Positions 35,770-45,304 of a stretch of DNA of 51,456 bases are shown piece by piece (positions within the stretch are counted from its first letter, which is position 1; every line of letters begins with the position of its first letter). Source of the DNA: an uncultured Alistipes sp. GTDB taxonomy: Bacteria; Bacteroidota; Bacteroidia; Bacteroidales; Rikenellaceae. A program made the translations under genes and the position numbers. The DNA lies in assembly GCA_937895825.1 (NCBI GenBank), contig CALBKP010000025.1:1-51456 (forward strand), written 5' to 3'. The notes beneath the pieces were generated by a model. It saw nothing but the letters and a program-made list of their open reading frames with translations. It did not search any database and had not been told where the DNA came from.

Positions 35770-37353
35770 TTACTGTCTGTCATAAATCAAATCACCCGGA
35801 GTGGCCTTCAAAAGCTTACGCATAACAGCCGCAACGGTAAAGATTGACACAAAAATTATAATAACAATCGAATAGATAGTTTTCATGCTCCACAATGACA
35901 AGTAGTCAAACATGCCATCCTTGAGTATGCCGCAAACGTGCAAGCCACCCTGAATAAGCCATGTCACCGATACCGAAATGATAACGGCCGAGAGGATGAT
36001 GGCAGCAAGGATCAGTACATATACCAAGATAAGATCCTGGTTGCTGATGCCAAAGGCCTTGAATGTTCCTAAGTTGCGCTTAACCTTCTGGAAGTATGAC
36101 TGCAACAGGTTGACGATAAACAGCACGATACATATAATCGCGAAGATAATAATCACCCACGATAGGATGTTACCCATCATACTAACAGCGTTGAAGTTCT
36201 GCTTGGCATTGATCTGCGACATCTCAATCTTGATTTCGAAGTTATCGTTAGCATACTTCTCAAACTCAGCGAGCTTATCAAGATCCTTGAAGTGTACAGA
36301 GATGAATGCCTGGTATGTTGTGGGGCAATCTCGGAACTCGTAGTCGAAGATACGATGTACATCCGAATCGGCATACTCGGCCAAAACTGCGCGGTTGACA
36401 TCACCCAATGTCTGATAGTCGAGAGTCTCGGCATAGCAGTGCATAACCACCAAGTTTCCATTGCGGAACGAGGTGAGCTCAGGGGCGTAGAAGCTCATAG
36501 TATCGGCCTCAAACTCTGCCGTGGTATATTTCTTTGCTAACTCGTTAACCTTGGTCTGAAACTCCGATACCGATATGCCAGCTGGCACGAAATAGCGTAG
36601 ATCTTGTGCATACACATCCTTACAAAGGTCAAAAGGATGTGTGACATCATTATTAAGCTGATCGTATAAATAAGCGCCTGCTACCATGTCAACACCACCA
36701 GGTAGTCGCTTAACAATACCGAGTACGGGGAGTGGGGCTGGAACAAATTGCTCGCCATCAAGATCAAGGCCGTACTCCATGGCATCCCAACAACTACCTC
36801 GCTGGTAATATACATATGCTGGGGCACTACTGTAACCAAGACGCAACATCATCTCCTCGGTTAAAATCACGCCGATGGAATTCTGGTCTATATCAGCAAC
36901 GTTCTCAACACTCCAGTTGTTCACCACGTTACTCGGGTCAAGGATTGCCTGAACGAGTGCCGTGTTAAGATTCTCGAAACAACGACACTTAGCAAAGAAC
37001 TTGTCATCGAGGCTCTTCTTGTAGAACATTCGTGTAAAGTATCTGTCCGACTGGAAGTTATAATAATGGAAGGTCTCCTTATTTGCTTCGTTAACCAAAT
37101 CTGCCTCAAACGCTGCGTAGTTACCCTTGCCACTATGGTCATTCTCAATATCCACCCAGTTAATAAACGGGTCGTTCATCTTATACGACAAATAGTTTAG
37201 GCTGGCATTACTAAATGCCACGGCCAAAAATGCAGCCGTAAGCACTGCGGTAAGCAACCACAAGTTTGAGAATTTGTTGCCCAGCACAACCCTACTCTCG
37301 CGCTTAACGAAGAGGTGGAAGTAGTCGTTTTTCAATGCCTTAAATATCTTCAT
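35770..37353 (-). CDS. FtsX-like ABC transporter permease, non-standard
   Basis: A 527-residue permease with four membrane helices: one near residues 30-55, then a periplasmic domain of about 330 residues, then three C-terminal helices (WVIIIFAIICIVLFIVNLLQ; LILVYVLILAAIILSAVIIS; IYSIVIIIFVSIFTVAAVM) ending in the FtsX-like TPGDLIYDRQ. The layout is that of MacB/LolC mechanotransmission permeases, which do not carry substrate through the membrane but work on periplasmic partners. The periplasmic domain has few recognisable landmarks. It pairs with the ATPase upstream (7-base gap). The BACON lipoprotein follows directly and could be its substrate or partner. Confidence 0.8.
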   Translation of the reverse strand: MKIFKALKNDYFHLFVKRESRVVLGNKFSNLWLLTAVLTAAFLAVAFSNASLNYLSYKMNDPFINWVDIENDHSGKGNYAAFEADLVNEANKETFHYYNFQSDRYFTRMFYKKSLDDKFFAKCRCFENLNTALVQAILDPSNVVNNWSVENVADIDQNSIGVILTEEMMLRLGYSSAPAYVYYQRGSCWDAMEYGLDLDGEQFVPAPLPVLGIVKRLPGGVDMVAGAYLYDQLNNDVTHPFDLCKDVYAQDLRYFVPAGISVSEFQTKVNELAKKYTTAEFEADTMSFYAPELTSFRNGNLVVMHCYAETLDYQTLGDVNRAVLAEYADSDVHRIFDYEFRDCPTTYQAFISVHFKDLDKLAEFEKYANDNFEIKIEMSQINAKQNFNAVSMMGNILSWVIIIFAIICIVLFIVNLLQSYFQKVKRNLGTFKAFGISNQDLILVYVLILAAIILSAVIISVSVTWLIQGGLHVCGILKDGMFDYLSLWSMKTIYSIVIIIFVSIFTVAAVMRKLLKATPGDLIYDRQ

Positions 37354-37360
37354 AGCAACA

Positions 37361-38233
37361 TTAGATTTTCCTCAAGAATTGTTCAAATTTGTCAGACTCG
37401 TAGCTCTCCTTGCCATTGCTCCACGTGCTCTTATCGGCCGACGGCATAAAGACGCACTCCTTGTCGATAACGCCATAGTACGACACCTCGTCCATAGCAT
37501 GGCTCAGGCGACGCTCCTCCTTGCGTATCTTGATAATCATATCGGCGAACTTCACCGAGAGGTGCATATCGTGCGACACGATAATTGCCGAGCTGCCGTC
37601 AAGCTGATTTAACTTAGCCGAGAGGAGCTCCATGGCCTTAATAGCATTATCGCTATCGAGATTACCCGTAGGCTCATCGCCAAACAACACCGTAAAGTCA
37701 GGGATGATGGCGCGTGCAAAGGCCAAGCGTTGCTGCTGACCACCCGAAAGCTCCTGTGCCATTCTATCCTCCGCAATATGGCTCAGGCCAAGATCGGCCA
37801 ACACCGCGGCCGTCTTGGCAAAAGCCTCCTCCTTCGAATAGCCCTGGATCATACGCGTAAGCGCAATGTTCTCATAGGCCGTAAAGTTACGCATCAGATT
37901 GGTGCTCTGGAAGATAAAGTTGAAGTGGTTCAAGCGGAACTGCGACAGCTCCTCATCGCTGTTGCTTCGCCACAGCGACATAAGATCTCGCTCACCACCA
38001 TCCTTATCGAAGAACACAAACTGCGTCTTATCGTTCGGAACGATAGTGTTGTTCATAAGACCCAACACCTCCAATATTGTACTCTTACCAATACCCGACT
38101 CACCGACGATAAATATCTTTTTACCTCTCGGCACAACAAGGTTTTGAATCTCTAAGACCACCTTAGAGACACCCTCACGATAGTTCTTATCGTAAGAGCA
38201 TCGCAAATTGCTTATCTCAAATAGCTTATCCAT
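37361..38233 (-). CDS. ABC transporter ATPase (LolD/MacB-type)
   Basis: A 290-residue nucleotide-binding subunit. Walker A GESGIGKST is at residues 44-52, the Q-loop Gln109, the signature ELSGGQQQR at 161-169, Walker B VLFGDE at 182-187, and the switch histidine in VSHDMHL at His221. It is about 60 residues longer than LolD; the C-terminal extension (about 235-290, YYGVIDKECVFMPSADKSTW onward) has no known domain. An insert near residues 65-95 (NDKTQFVFFDKDGGERDL) also departs from LolD. It should power the adjacent FtsX-like permease. Confidence 0.9.
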   Translation of the reverse strand: MDKLFEISNLRCSYDKNYREGVSKVVLEIQNLVVPRGKKIFIVGESGIGKSTILEVLGLMNNTIVPNDKTQFVFFDKDGGERDLMSLWRSNSDEELSQFRLNHFNFIFQSTNLMRNFTAYENIALTRMIQGYSKEEAFAKTAAVLADLGLSHIAEDRMAQELSGGQQQRLAFARAIIPDFTVLFGDEPTGNLDSDNAIKAMELLSAKLNQLDGSSAIIVSHDMHLSVKFADMIIKIRKEERRLSHAMDEVSYYGVIDKECVFMPSADKSTWSNGKESYESDKFEQFLRKI

Positions 38234-38256
38234 TGCGCAACAATTTGTACACTACA

Positions 38257-40623
38257 TTATGGTAGATCCTCAACGGGAATCCAATAGTAAATGATACCGT
38301 TCATTGGGATAACATACTTGTATCTCTCCTTGATACTGATGAGCTTCTTGTACTTACGTTTGAAGTCCTCGATAAGAGATACGTACTCGCTCTTATTAAC
38401 AGCATCGGGCGAAGCAATCTCCTCAAGCGTGTGGCTTGCCAACACATCCGAAGCTGCGTTCAGACCGTAGATGTTACGCTGAATATCGGCAAGACTTGCT
38501 CGCTCACCATCGATAGAGCTACCAGCCTGTGCCTTCAGCAACCCTTTCATAGCGTTAACATACGGAGCACGGTTGTTGTGGTCAGATATTGCTGCTGCAG
38601 AGTTTACGGGCTCGAGCTCAGCGATAAGGGATGTAAGCTCATCCGACGAGATAAAGATAACGGGCTTAAAGATCTGACGAGCCTCGAACTCCTTATGTGT
38701 ATAACCCTTGAATGTGATAAGCACGTTCTGCTGTTTCAACATCTCGAACTCAGCATCGTTACCCAAACGGCTTCTAACAAACGCCTCATTAATCTTCATC
38801 TCATTCTCCGACGAGCCATCAGATGATGATGATCGAGCAAAACCACCAGGATTTCGCATAGCATTAATCTGCTTATCGACAGAGCGAGAGTACTCCGCCA
38901 TAGAGTAGATGATCAAGTTCTTAATCTTATCCAACGAAAGCTCCGTAGCACCACGCTGAGGAAAGCTATGAGAACCGATATAGAGGATACTATTCTCGGT
39001 ATTATTCATAGTATAACCATCTGGAGACTTAACCATTGATACGATTTCTCCGTTTACGCCAGGCAACTTAGCATACATCTTGTTAAGTGCCGACTTAGTG
39101 ATATAACCCATCTGCGCCGAATAATCGGTAAATGACTCATGCGTAGTTCTACGAACCTGGAAGCTCATGATCTGAACCTCCTTGCTAACGAGCTTATCGA
39201 TAATCGTCTCACGTGAAATATTTGAGTCGGTTCTATGGTTACCACAATCACCAACAACGAGCAAGATGTTACTCTGACCCTTCTTGAAGCCCAACTTATC
39301 AAGAGCCACATCAATACCGTTATACAAAGCCTCAGCATAATCGGTATCCTTCTCCGACGACTTAATACCATACTGACCACCCTTAATCAAAGCCTCATAC
39401 AATCTGGGGTTGTTATGCTCGGTCATCGGCGAGATAACCTCAGCAGCATAAGCACCATCGGTATAATCACGATAGATAAGTGCACCAATCTTAACATTAC
39501 GATTCTCTCCGAAGGCTGTCACACTCTCCTTAAGAGCATTAGCAACAGTCTCATAGTACTTCTCCATAGAGCTTGTACCATCGATAACAATACCGATGTT
39601 AATATTGGCCATCTCCTTGCTAATCTTCTCAACCTTAGCCATAACCTCTGCCTGCTCATCAACAACAGATGCTACGCTACCACCTCCCAATGTGGTAAAT
39701 GTTGAGACATTGAACATGGTCTGAGTGCTACCATCCAAGAGAGGATATCTCAAACGCTTAGGATTCATTCGGTATAGATGTGGATCGTATCGTGCAGGCT
39801 CAGGCAATACCTTAAACTCATCGCCTGCAACATACTGCTTTCCTGCTGGATCCTCATAGAAATCTGCATCCTTATCGCGCGACGCGAAGAACTTCACTGC
39901 CTCGGGGTCCCATGTAGGCTCCAAACATGAACGCTGGTTCCAAGGTACATAATCCTTGCTATGAACCCAGCCATAGAGCACCTCGTTCGATGTACCATCC
40001 ATAGAGTGTACATCAGCAAGAAGAGCCAAGCTACCCTCCTTCTTCATAATGAAGTAGAACTTCATATCTGCCGATAGAGGTCTAACATCGCTCATTCGAC
40101 CCGGGTTCAAGTATAGATTACCATGGCTCTCACCACCTGCTGCATCCAAGTTTGCACAGATAAGAGCCTTCTGATAAATACCATGCTTATCCGCAGGGCA
40201 AGAGTGCCACAACAAAAGGTTCTTCATAGGAATCCAACCCTTAGACTCAGCACCAGACGAGATCTTAGGATACTCAATACCAGGAAGTGGCTCGTAGTAA
40301 ACCAATGCATAGTCTCCCTGAATCTGAGCAATACGTACCTGCTCGTTAAATGCAAGGGGGGTGTTTGTTGGCGCACCACCAGGAGTTGTGTAGGTAGTGT
40401 TATTATCGCGGTCGCTATAAACAACCCAGTGTCTATTTGTCGACTCAGAACCCTGTCCGTACTTGCTACCCTTAGCAAACTCCTTCAAATCAGACTCCTC
40501 GATCACAGCCTTCTTCGCCAGTGTCGCAGGATACCATACTGAACATTTACCCGGGAGTTTCTGTGCCGACACAGAGACAACTCCCAGCATAATAGCTACA
40601 ATAATAGGAATAAATCTTCTCAT
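38257..40623 (-). CDS. exported vWA-domain protein, possible TssR relative
   Basis: About 788 residues from MRRFIPIIVAIM at 40623, chosen because it begins the signal peptide ending VSAQ; an earlier frame start at 40653 adds ten polar residues. An SH3-like N-terminal part (about residues 60-145, with HWVVYSDRDNN and GWIPMKNLLLW) is followed by a vWA domain (about 340-540) whose metal site reads IDGTSSM (Asp348, Thr350, Ser352; threonine replaces the usual second serine). A long helical C-terminal region contains RSSSSDGSSENE and a basic KRKYKKLISIKERYKY. The SH3/LLLW plus vWA layout recalls TssR of Bacteroidota type VI secretion. That link is from memory of the family and needs a profile search. 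Confidence 0.7.
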   Translation of the reverse strand: MRRFIPIIVAIMLGVVSVSAQKLPGKCSVWYPATLAKKAVIEESDLKEFAKGSKYGQGSESTNRHWVVYSDRDNNTTYTTPGGAPTNTPLAFNEQVRIAQIQGDYALVYYEPLPGIEYPKISSGAESKGWIPMKNLLLWHSCPADKHGIYQKALICANLDAAGGESHGNLYLNPGRMSDVRPLSADMKFYFIMKKEGSLALLADVHSMDGTSNEVLYGWVHSKDYVPWNQRSCLEPTWDPEAVKFFASRDKDADFYEDPAGKQYVAGDEFKVLPEPARYDPHLYRMNPKRLRYPLLDGSTQTMFNVSTFTTLGGGSVASVVDEQAEVMAKVEKISKEMANINIGIVIDGTSSMEKYYETVANALKESVTAFGENRNVKIGALIYRDYTDGAYAAEVISPMTEHNNPRLYEALIKGGQYGIKSSEKDTDYAEALYNGIDVALDKLGFKKGQSNILLVVGDCGNHRTDSNISRETIIDKLVSKEVQIMSFQVRRTTHESFTDYSAQMGYITKSALNKMYAKLPGVNGEIVSMVKSPDGYTMNNTENSILYIGSHSFPQRGATELSLDKIKNLIIYSMAEYSRSVDKQINAMRNPGGFARSSSSDGSSENEMKINEAFVRSRLGNDAEFEMLKQQNVLITFKGYTHKEFEARQIFKPVIFISSDELTSLIAELEPVNSAAAISDHNNRAPYVNAMKGLLKAQAGSSIDGERASLADIQRNIYGLNAASDVLASHTLEEIASPDAVNKSEYVSLIEDFKRKYKKLISIKERYKYVIPMNGIIYYWIPVEDLP

Positions 40624-40661
40624 ATAATTTGTATTTTTAAATTTCAATATCACAACCTCAA

Positions 40662-41273
40662 TTAGTATGGCAGCAACATAAAGTCAATACCCTTACATAC
40701 GTTCTTCCTGCCAAATGGATATCTTCGATCAACCAACTTCTCCAATCCATCGTCGCGCGTGTGCCAGAACTTCGACTCAACATATCCAGTGTAGTTGCCA
40801 AGTTCGAGCGTAAAGTACAACTTCGCAATCAAAGACTCGTTGTTTCCCCAACTCCAGAAAGTAGGGTTAACATACCAGCAGAAGAGCACCGACGTATAGG
40901 TATGAGTACCCTCATCATCCACAAAATCGTACTTATTGATAAGATTCATAATCGCGGCATAGTCCACCTCTGTAGAGTTGTCGTGCGCATCCTTAATTCG
41001 CAACTCACTGATGATCTTCTCGAAATCATCAGGATTGCTATCTGGAAGATTCACTCTCACGTCGATATACTCGTCGTAGTTGGGCATATAGAATATCACG
41101 GCGTAATCCTCATTACTAAGCGCATCCTCATACACCTCGTACAATCTGTCACATAACTCACTAACATTTGTCTTACGGTCGTGTGCGATGTAATAGAATT
41201 CAAACGACTTATCCTGTGCAAATGAGAGGAGTGGAGCTACTATCGCAAATAATACAATATAGAACTTTTTCAT
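40662..41273 (-). CDS. small exported protein of unknown family
   Basis: A 203-residue protein with a signal peptide ending SFAQ (about residue 20). The mature part begins FEFYYIAHDRKTNVSELCDRL and has strong runs such as YAVIFYMPNYDEYIDVRVN. Its charge is acidic in the middle, with a TrpSerTrp-rich strand (NPTFWSWGNNESLIAKLYF) later. I recognise no domain. It lies 8 bases after the next upstream gene and 38 bases before the vWA gene start, so it is part of the same transcript and probably acts with the vWA protein in the periplasm. Confidence 0.65.
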   Translation of the reverse strand: MKKFYIVLFAIVAPLLSFAQDKSFEFYYIAHDRKTNVSELCDRLYEVYEDALSNEDYAVIFYMPNYDEYIDVRVNLPDSNPDDFEKIISELRIKDAHDNSTEVDYAAIMNLINKYDFVDDEGTHTYTSVLFCWYVNPTFWSWGNNESLIAKLYFTLELGNYTGYVESKFWHTRDDGLEKLVDRRYPFGRKNVCKGIDFMLLPY

Positions 41274-41281
41274 AACAGATA

Positions 41282-41974
41282 TTAATACACGTTTATATCC
41301 ATCTGGTAAACCCTATTATAGCCGTTATAATGCAGTTTTACCACCTGAACACTATTAATGATACCCATAGATTTCTCACCCCATACAGCAGCAAAATCAG
41401 CATACGAGCTATCACTACCATTGAGGACCTTTACGGTCTGAGGTGCTGCGAAATATGCACTCCAGCCACTGGGAACATATCCATCAGTAGTACTATTGAT
41501 AGAGTTCTGCACCTGGCTCTCGGTGAGTGGTCGTACAACCTCTTTAGGCTTCTCTGCTGGCTTCTTGCAGTCCGAAATCGTATAGTAAGCCTCATCTACC
41601 TGCGTGCGATTGTTCACAACCTTAATATAGTAGTTGCCATCATCCGTACCATTAACATCGAACTTATTCTCGAAGCCATGATCGCACACCATCTTGCAGG
41701 CCTCATCTGTATATAGATAATATTTGAGCTGATCGTCGGTCTCTACCGACGCATCTACCGTGATTGTATATACCTTGAGAGCCTCTGACCACGATGCCTC
41801 AACACCATGAATCACTGGCAGTGATGATTTTACTGGCTCCTCAACAGCCGTTTTTTCTACTTTCACGACCTCCTTTGACTCCTTAGGGAAGAGCATATCA
41901 CTGATAAAGTAGCCAGCAGCAGTGCTGAGGGCGAACAATCCAACTAATAACGATATCTGTAAACCTTTACTCAT
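41282..41974 (-). CDS. inner-membrane-anchored protein with a shared C-terminal domain
   Basis: A 230-residue protein with an N-terminal signal anchor (about residues 7-28, ISLLVGLFALSTAAGYFIS), a lysine/glutamate linker, a beta-rich middle (about 55-135) and a C-terminal domain (about 150-230). That last domain matches the C-terminal half of the lipoprotein at 44814-45239: both have SINxTTDGxVP, then FAxVW, KxMGxI and VVxxxY at like spacing. No known family is recognised. It lies between the outer-membrane-like gene and the small exported protein, within 13 and 8 bases. Confidence 0.65.
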   Translation of the reverse strand: MSKGLQISLLVGLFALSTAAGYFISDMLFPKESKEVVKVEKTAVEEPVKSSLPVIHGVEASWSEALKVYTITVDASVETDDQLKYYLYTDEACKMVCDHGFENKFDVNGTDDGNYYIKVVNNRTQVDEAYYTISDCKKPAEKPKEVVRPLTESQVQNSINSTTDGYVPSGWSAYFAAPQTVKVLNGSDSSYADFAAVWGEKSMGIINSVQVVKLHYNGYNRVYQMDINVY

Positions 41975-41987
41975 AACAAATCACAAT

Positions 41988-43586
41988 TTAAAATTTCAAT
42001 TTTACACCCAACGATATCCACAATGCACTACGTGTTGCTGTAACGCCACTTATAAGCGAGTTAACAGCAATATGATCAACCGTATCATTGCCAACCGTCT
42101 GAGGAATAATAGGAAACTTGCCGCTGTCACTATAATAAGGCATAGTTTTCGACTCATACGACGAACCTAATACGCCGCGCTCATATCCTACCTGCAAAGA
42201 GACGTAGAACAGATTTGGTACAGCTCCGAAATCGAGACCTAAATTACCAAAAACACTCAGATCGTAGATATTCTTCTTGGCGTAACTATTTGGCTCTAAG
42301 AATTTGTCAAACACATGGTTTTCAACATTACCGCCATCATTTACTGCAAATGTTACTGTATATGGGGTCTTAGACTCAGCCTTAAGGTTTAGGTATGGCT
42401 TTGCACCAATATTCCACGTAATAACAAATCGGTTTTTACGATCTAAACGATGCTCTGCCTCAAAATATATGGGAATAAAGACATCTGTATACGACACAGC
42501 CTCCTCAGCCTTTTTGATGTCATATTTATAGTCCTTAGGCTTATAAATACCATCTTCTTTGACAGATGATGAATACGTGTAGCTTATTTTGCCCAGTTTA
42601 AGATATATATTGCTAAACGATGCACCCGCACCAATGTAGAAGCCCATCTTAGAATTACGGCCAAGCACAAAGGTTGCACCATAATCCAAACTCACCTCAA
42701 AAGCATTAGACTCATCTGACACACCTTTTCCCGTTTTCACATCGTAAGCCATGGGAGCAAAGGCTCCTCTAACCTTAAGTCGTGATGAACGCTTGCTTGT
42801 GCTGAAGTTTACGATGTCGTAAGCCTCAGTAGATCTCGTCTCATCCCTGATGGGATCAACCGTAACATCAATGTCCTTAACCTCAAACTTAGTATCCATG
42901 GCATATATGCCGATACCATCCTCGTCATAAGATAAGCTCTCGCCATTGGCCTTGATTTCCTCCAACAACCTATGGTCACGATTGCTCATCGAACCACCAC
43001 CCAAGTTATTCTGCTCAACGATGATATATCTACCCTTTGGGAACTCAACACGTGAAGCTATGTCACCATCAATGGATCTAATACGGCACTCGTCGCTCTC
43101 CTCGTCATAGACGATGCTCATCTTCATATTGAAGATGTCGTCATAATAGCGATTTACGTCGAAATATATGCCATTAGTATCGAAATACGATAACTGCTTC
43201 TTGAATGTTACAGGAATGATCCACTTACCATCAATATAGTTCATCGAAGCCATGCGAACGTCATATATATCTGCCGAGATACCACGACCACCCGTATTAT
43301 CCGAGACCTTCTGAATATACTCCTCAATTGGCATCATCTCAAGATAGTTCAACGTACCGATAAGATCGCAAACAACCTGAGCATCCTCCGTAAAGATAGG
43401 AGTGAAGACATATTTTGTCTCGTTCTGATCACGCATCGACACATACTCCTCGTACGTTTCGATAACGTCCCAAACCTTTGCGTTTATAAGTCGCCTCTGA
43501 CTATTCGTCATGGTCTGTGCCGACGCTGCTAATGGCAACATCAACAAACCAAGGGCAACAAGTATTGAATACGTTTTCTTCATCAC
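41988..43586 (-). CDS. probable outer-membrane protein, C-terminal barrel
   Basis: A 532-residue protein with a signal peptide ending ASAQ (about residue 24). Residues 25-240 look soluble (VWDVIETYEEYVSMRD, then beta-rich YDVRMASMNYIDGKWIIPVTF). From about 275 on, alternating strands rich in glycine and aromatics (FAPMAYDV, MGFYIGAGASFSNIYLKLG, FVITWNIGAKPYLNLK, FYVSLQVGYERG) end in the terminal phenylalanine of LWISLGVKLKF, as in BAM-assembled barrels. It starts 1 base after the kinase stop codon, a striking coupling of a cytosolic kinase with an envelope protein. Confidence 0.68.
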   Translation of the reverse strand: MMKKTYSILVALGLLMLPLAASAQTMTNSQRRLINAKVWDVIETYEEYVSMRDQNETKYVFTPIFTEDAQVVCDLIGTLNYLEMMPIEEYIQKVSDNTGGRGISADIYDVRMASMNYIDGKWIIPVTFKKQLSYFDTNGIYFDVNRYYDDIFNMKMSIVYDEESDECRIRSIDGDIASRVEFPKGRYIIVEQNNLGGGSMSNRDHRLLEEIKANGESLSYDEDGIGIYAMDTKFEVKDIDVTVDPIRDETRSTEAYDIVNFSTSKRSSRLKVRGAFAPMAYDVKTGKGVSDESNAFEVSLDYGATFVLGRNSKMGFYIGAGASFSNIYLKLGKISYTYSSSVKEDGIYKPKDYKYDIKKAEEAVSYTDVFIPIYFEAEHRLDRKNRFVITWNIGAKPYLNLKAESKTPYTVTFAVNDGGNVENHVFDKFLEPNSYAKKNIYDLSVFGNLGLDFGAVPNLFYVSLQVGYERGVLGSSYESKTMPYYSDSGKFPIIPQTVGNDTVDHIAVNSLISGVTATRSALWISLGVKLKF

Positions 43587-43587
43587 C

Positions 43588-44751
43588 TTACAATAGATTA
43601 TGCAATAAGAAACCTGCCAACAGACCAGCCAAAATTGCTACCGGCCAGACCCATGCACCGAGCAACTCGGCACCAGGCTGCTGTGGCGTGACGAACTTAG
43701 CCTCACCAGGATCAACATCTGGCGACACACCAGCACTGCCCTGCGCTACGGTAGCTGTTGCGGGCGTAGCCTTTGACTTCTTCTTAGGCTCGGGCTCGAC
43801 AGCAGGAGTAGACATCTGAACAGTCTTATTCATATTATTTGCTGCGGGCTGAGGTTTGCTCTCCACAAGGGCAACAACCTGAGGCTCCTCAACAGCGGCC
43901 TTGGGCTCCTCCTTACCCTTTCGCCAAGCGGCCTTGGGCTCACCGCCAGCGAGTACCTTATCGGCAAAGTCGGCAAGCTGAGCCGCCGTAGGACGGTTCC
44001 ATGGCTCCTTGGTCATACAATCCTGGCAGACCATATTCAACGTAGGGGTGAACTCCGTGGGCAACTCTGGCATATCGGCACCCTGCTTCAGCAGGCTACC
44101 ACCCATACCGCAGAATGGGAGCTCGCCAGTGGCCAACTCGAAGATAGAGACACCCAACGACCATATATCACTCGCCTTGACAGCGTGATACTGCTTACTG
44201 AATCGCTCAGGGCCCATATACGAGATAGCACCCGCCGAGTTCAGCGAGTTAGCACTCTTACGGAGTGTTGAGCGGAGCTGCTTACTGATACCAAAGTCGG
44301 TGATCACGAAGTCGCCATTCTTCAAGATAAGAATGTTATCAGGCTTAATATCCTGGTGGATAATAGGGGGATTCTGTGCGTGCAGATAAGCAAGACCAGC
44401 GGCCACATCTCTAATAAAACGCCACAAGTCACGCTCGCTAATATTACCTCCAGAGTTCGACACCGAGCCATCGGGACAGAATGGCATAACCAAGAATGGA
44501 CGCTTATCCTCAGGATTTACACCGAGATAGTTTGCATGCAACAGATTGGTATGGTTTAGCTCAAAAGAGATCTGGAACTCCTTTTTAAACTCCTCGAGAC
44601 CCTTCTCGTCCATTGAGACGTAAACCTTGATAGCGATTTCGAGATCTGTTGCCGTATCCTTTGCCACCCAAACTTCACCAAACGTACCGCTTCCGATGAA
44701 ACGCTCCAGTTGGTATCTATTATCCAGCAAGTATCCTTTTGAATATTTCAT
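43588..44751 (-). CDS. Ser/Thr protein kinase with C-terminal membrane anchor
   Basis: A 387-residue eukaryotic-like kinase. The glycine loop is GSGTFGEV (20-27), the ATP lysine Lys42, the catalytic loop HQDIKPDN (132-139), DFG at 152-154 and GPE at 180-182 in place of APE. The catalytic Asp134 is intact, but Gln133 replaces the arginine of the HRD motif, so it is a non-RD kinase whose activation may not need loop phosphorylation. A Pro/Ala/Lys linker with threonine motifs (NKTVQMSTP, SKATPATATVAQG) leads to a final membrane helix (about 367-387), leaving almost no periplasmic part. It likely phosphorylates FHA-binding partners in the island. Confidence 0.92.
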   Translation of the reverse strand: MKYSKGYLLDNRYQLERFIGSGTFGEVWVAKDTATDLEIAIKVYVSMDEKGLEEFKKEFQISFELNHTNLLHANYLGVNPEDKRPFLVMPFCPDGSVSNSGGNISERDLWRFIRDVAAGLAYLHAQNPPIIHQDIKPDNILILKNGDFVITDFGISKQLRSTLRKSANSLNSAGAISYMGPERFSKQYHAVKASDIWSLGVSIFELATGELPFCGMGGSLLKQGADMPELPTEFTPTLNMVCQDCMTKEPWNRPTAAQLADFADKVLAGGEPKAAWRKGKEEPKAAVEEPQVVALVESKPQPAANNMNKTVQMSTPAVEPEPKKKSKATPATATVAQGSAGVSPDVDPGEAKFVTPQQPGAELLGAWVWPVAILAGLLAGFLLHNLL

Positions 44752-44813
44752 ATCTAATTAAGTTCTAATCTATTGGTTAATAGCTATTGTCACACGACAC
44801 AATCGTCAAACAA

Positions 44814-45239
44814 CTACTTATTTACAACGATAGTAAGCGTATCAAGTTTATTATTCTCGTCATAGGTACACTCAACAACCGTAACTGTTGCGATGTTTCC
44901 CATTGCCTTGTCGAGCCACACCTCAGCGAAAGTGTAATAGCAGAACTCATAGTCGGTGGTGTCGGGATCATTCTGAACAACGATAGCCTGCTTATCGAGT
45001 GAGAATCGTGATGAGATGCTCTCGGGCACCATACCATCAGTTGTATTGTTTATCGACTCCTCGATCTCCTGGGCTGTTACACGCTCAACGACGGTTGCAA
45101 CCTCGCTCTCCTGCGCCTCCTCCTCGGTATTCTTACTACCAGAACCGGCACAGCCCGTAACCATTGCGACAACAAATGCAAACATTGCCACAAAAAGGAT
45201 GGGCTTTATCTCTCTTACAACGCTATTATATTTTTTCAT
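44814..45239 (-). CDS. lipoprotein with the shared SINxTTDG domain
   Basis: A 141-residue lipoprotein: an N-terminal basic stretch, a hydrophobic helix and the lipobox AMVTGC (cysteine near residue 30), then a Ser/Glu linker and one domain (about 50-141). The domain matches the C-terminus of the protein at 41282-41974 (SINNTTDGMVP here, SINSTTDGYVP there; FAEVWLDKAMGNI here, FAAVWGEKSMGII there). It is probably periplasmic or outer-membrane attached. Between kinase and phosphatase genes in the same direction, it may be an envelope sensor for them. Function unknown. Confidence 0.7.
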   Translation of the reverse strand: MKKYNSVVREIKPILFVAMFAFVVAMVTGCAGSGSKNTEEEAQESEVATVVERVTAQEIEESINNTTDGMVPESISSRFSLDKQAIVVQNDPDTTDYEFCYYTFAEVWLDKAMGNIATVTVVECTYDENNKLDTLTIVVNK

Positions 45240-45304
45240 ATCTTTTAATTATAATTGTTTGTGTTTCTTATATATAAACTACGCTATCAACCCTGTGTAA
45301 CGGT

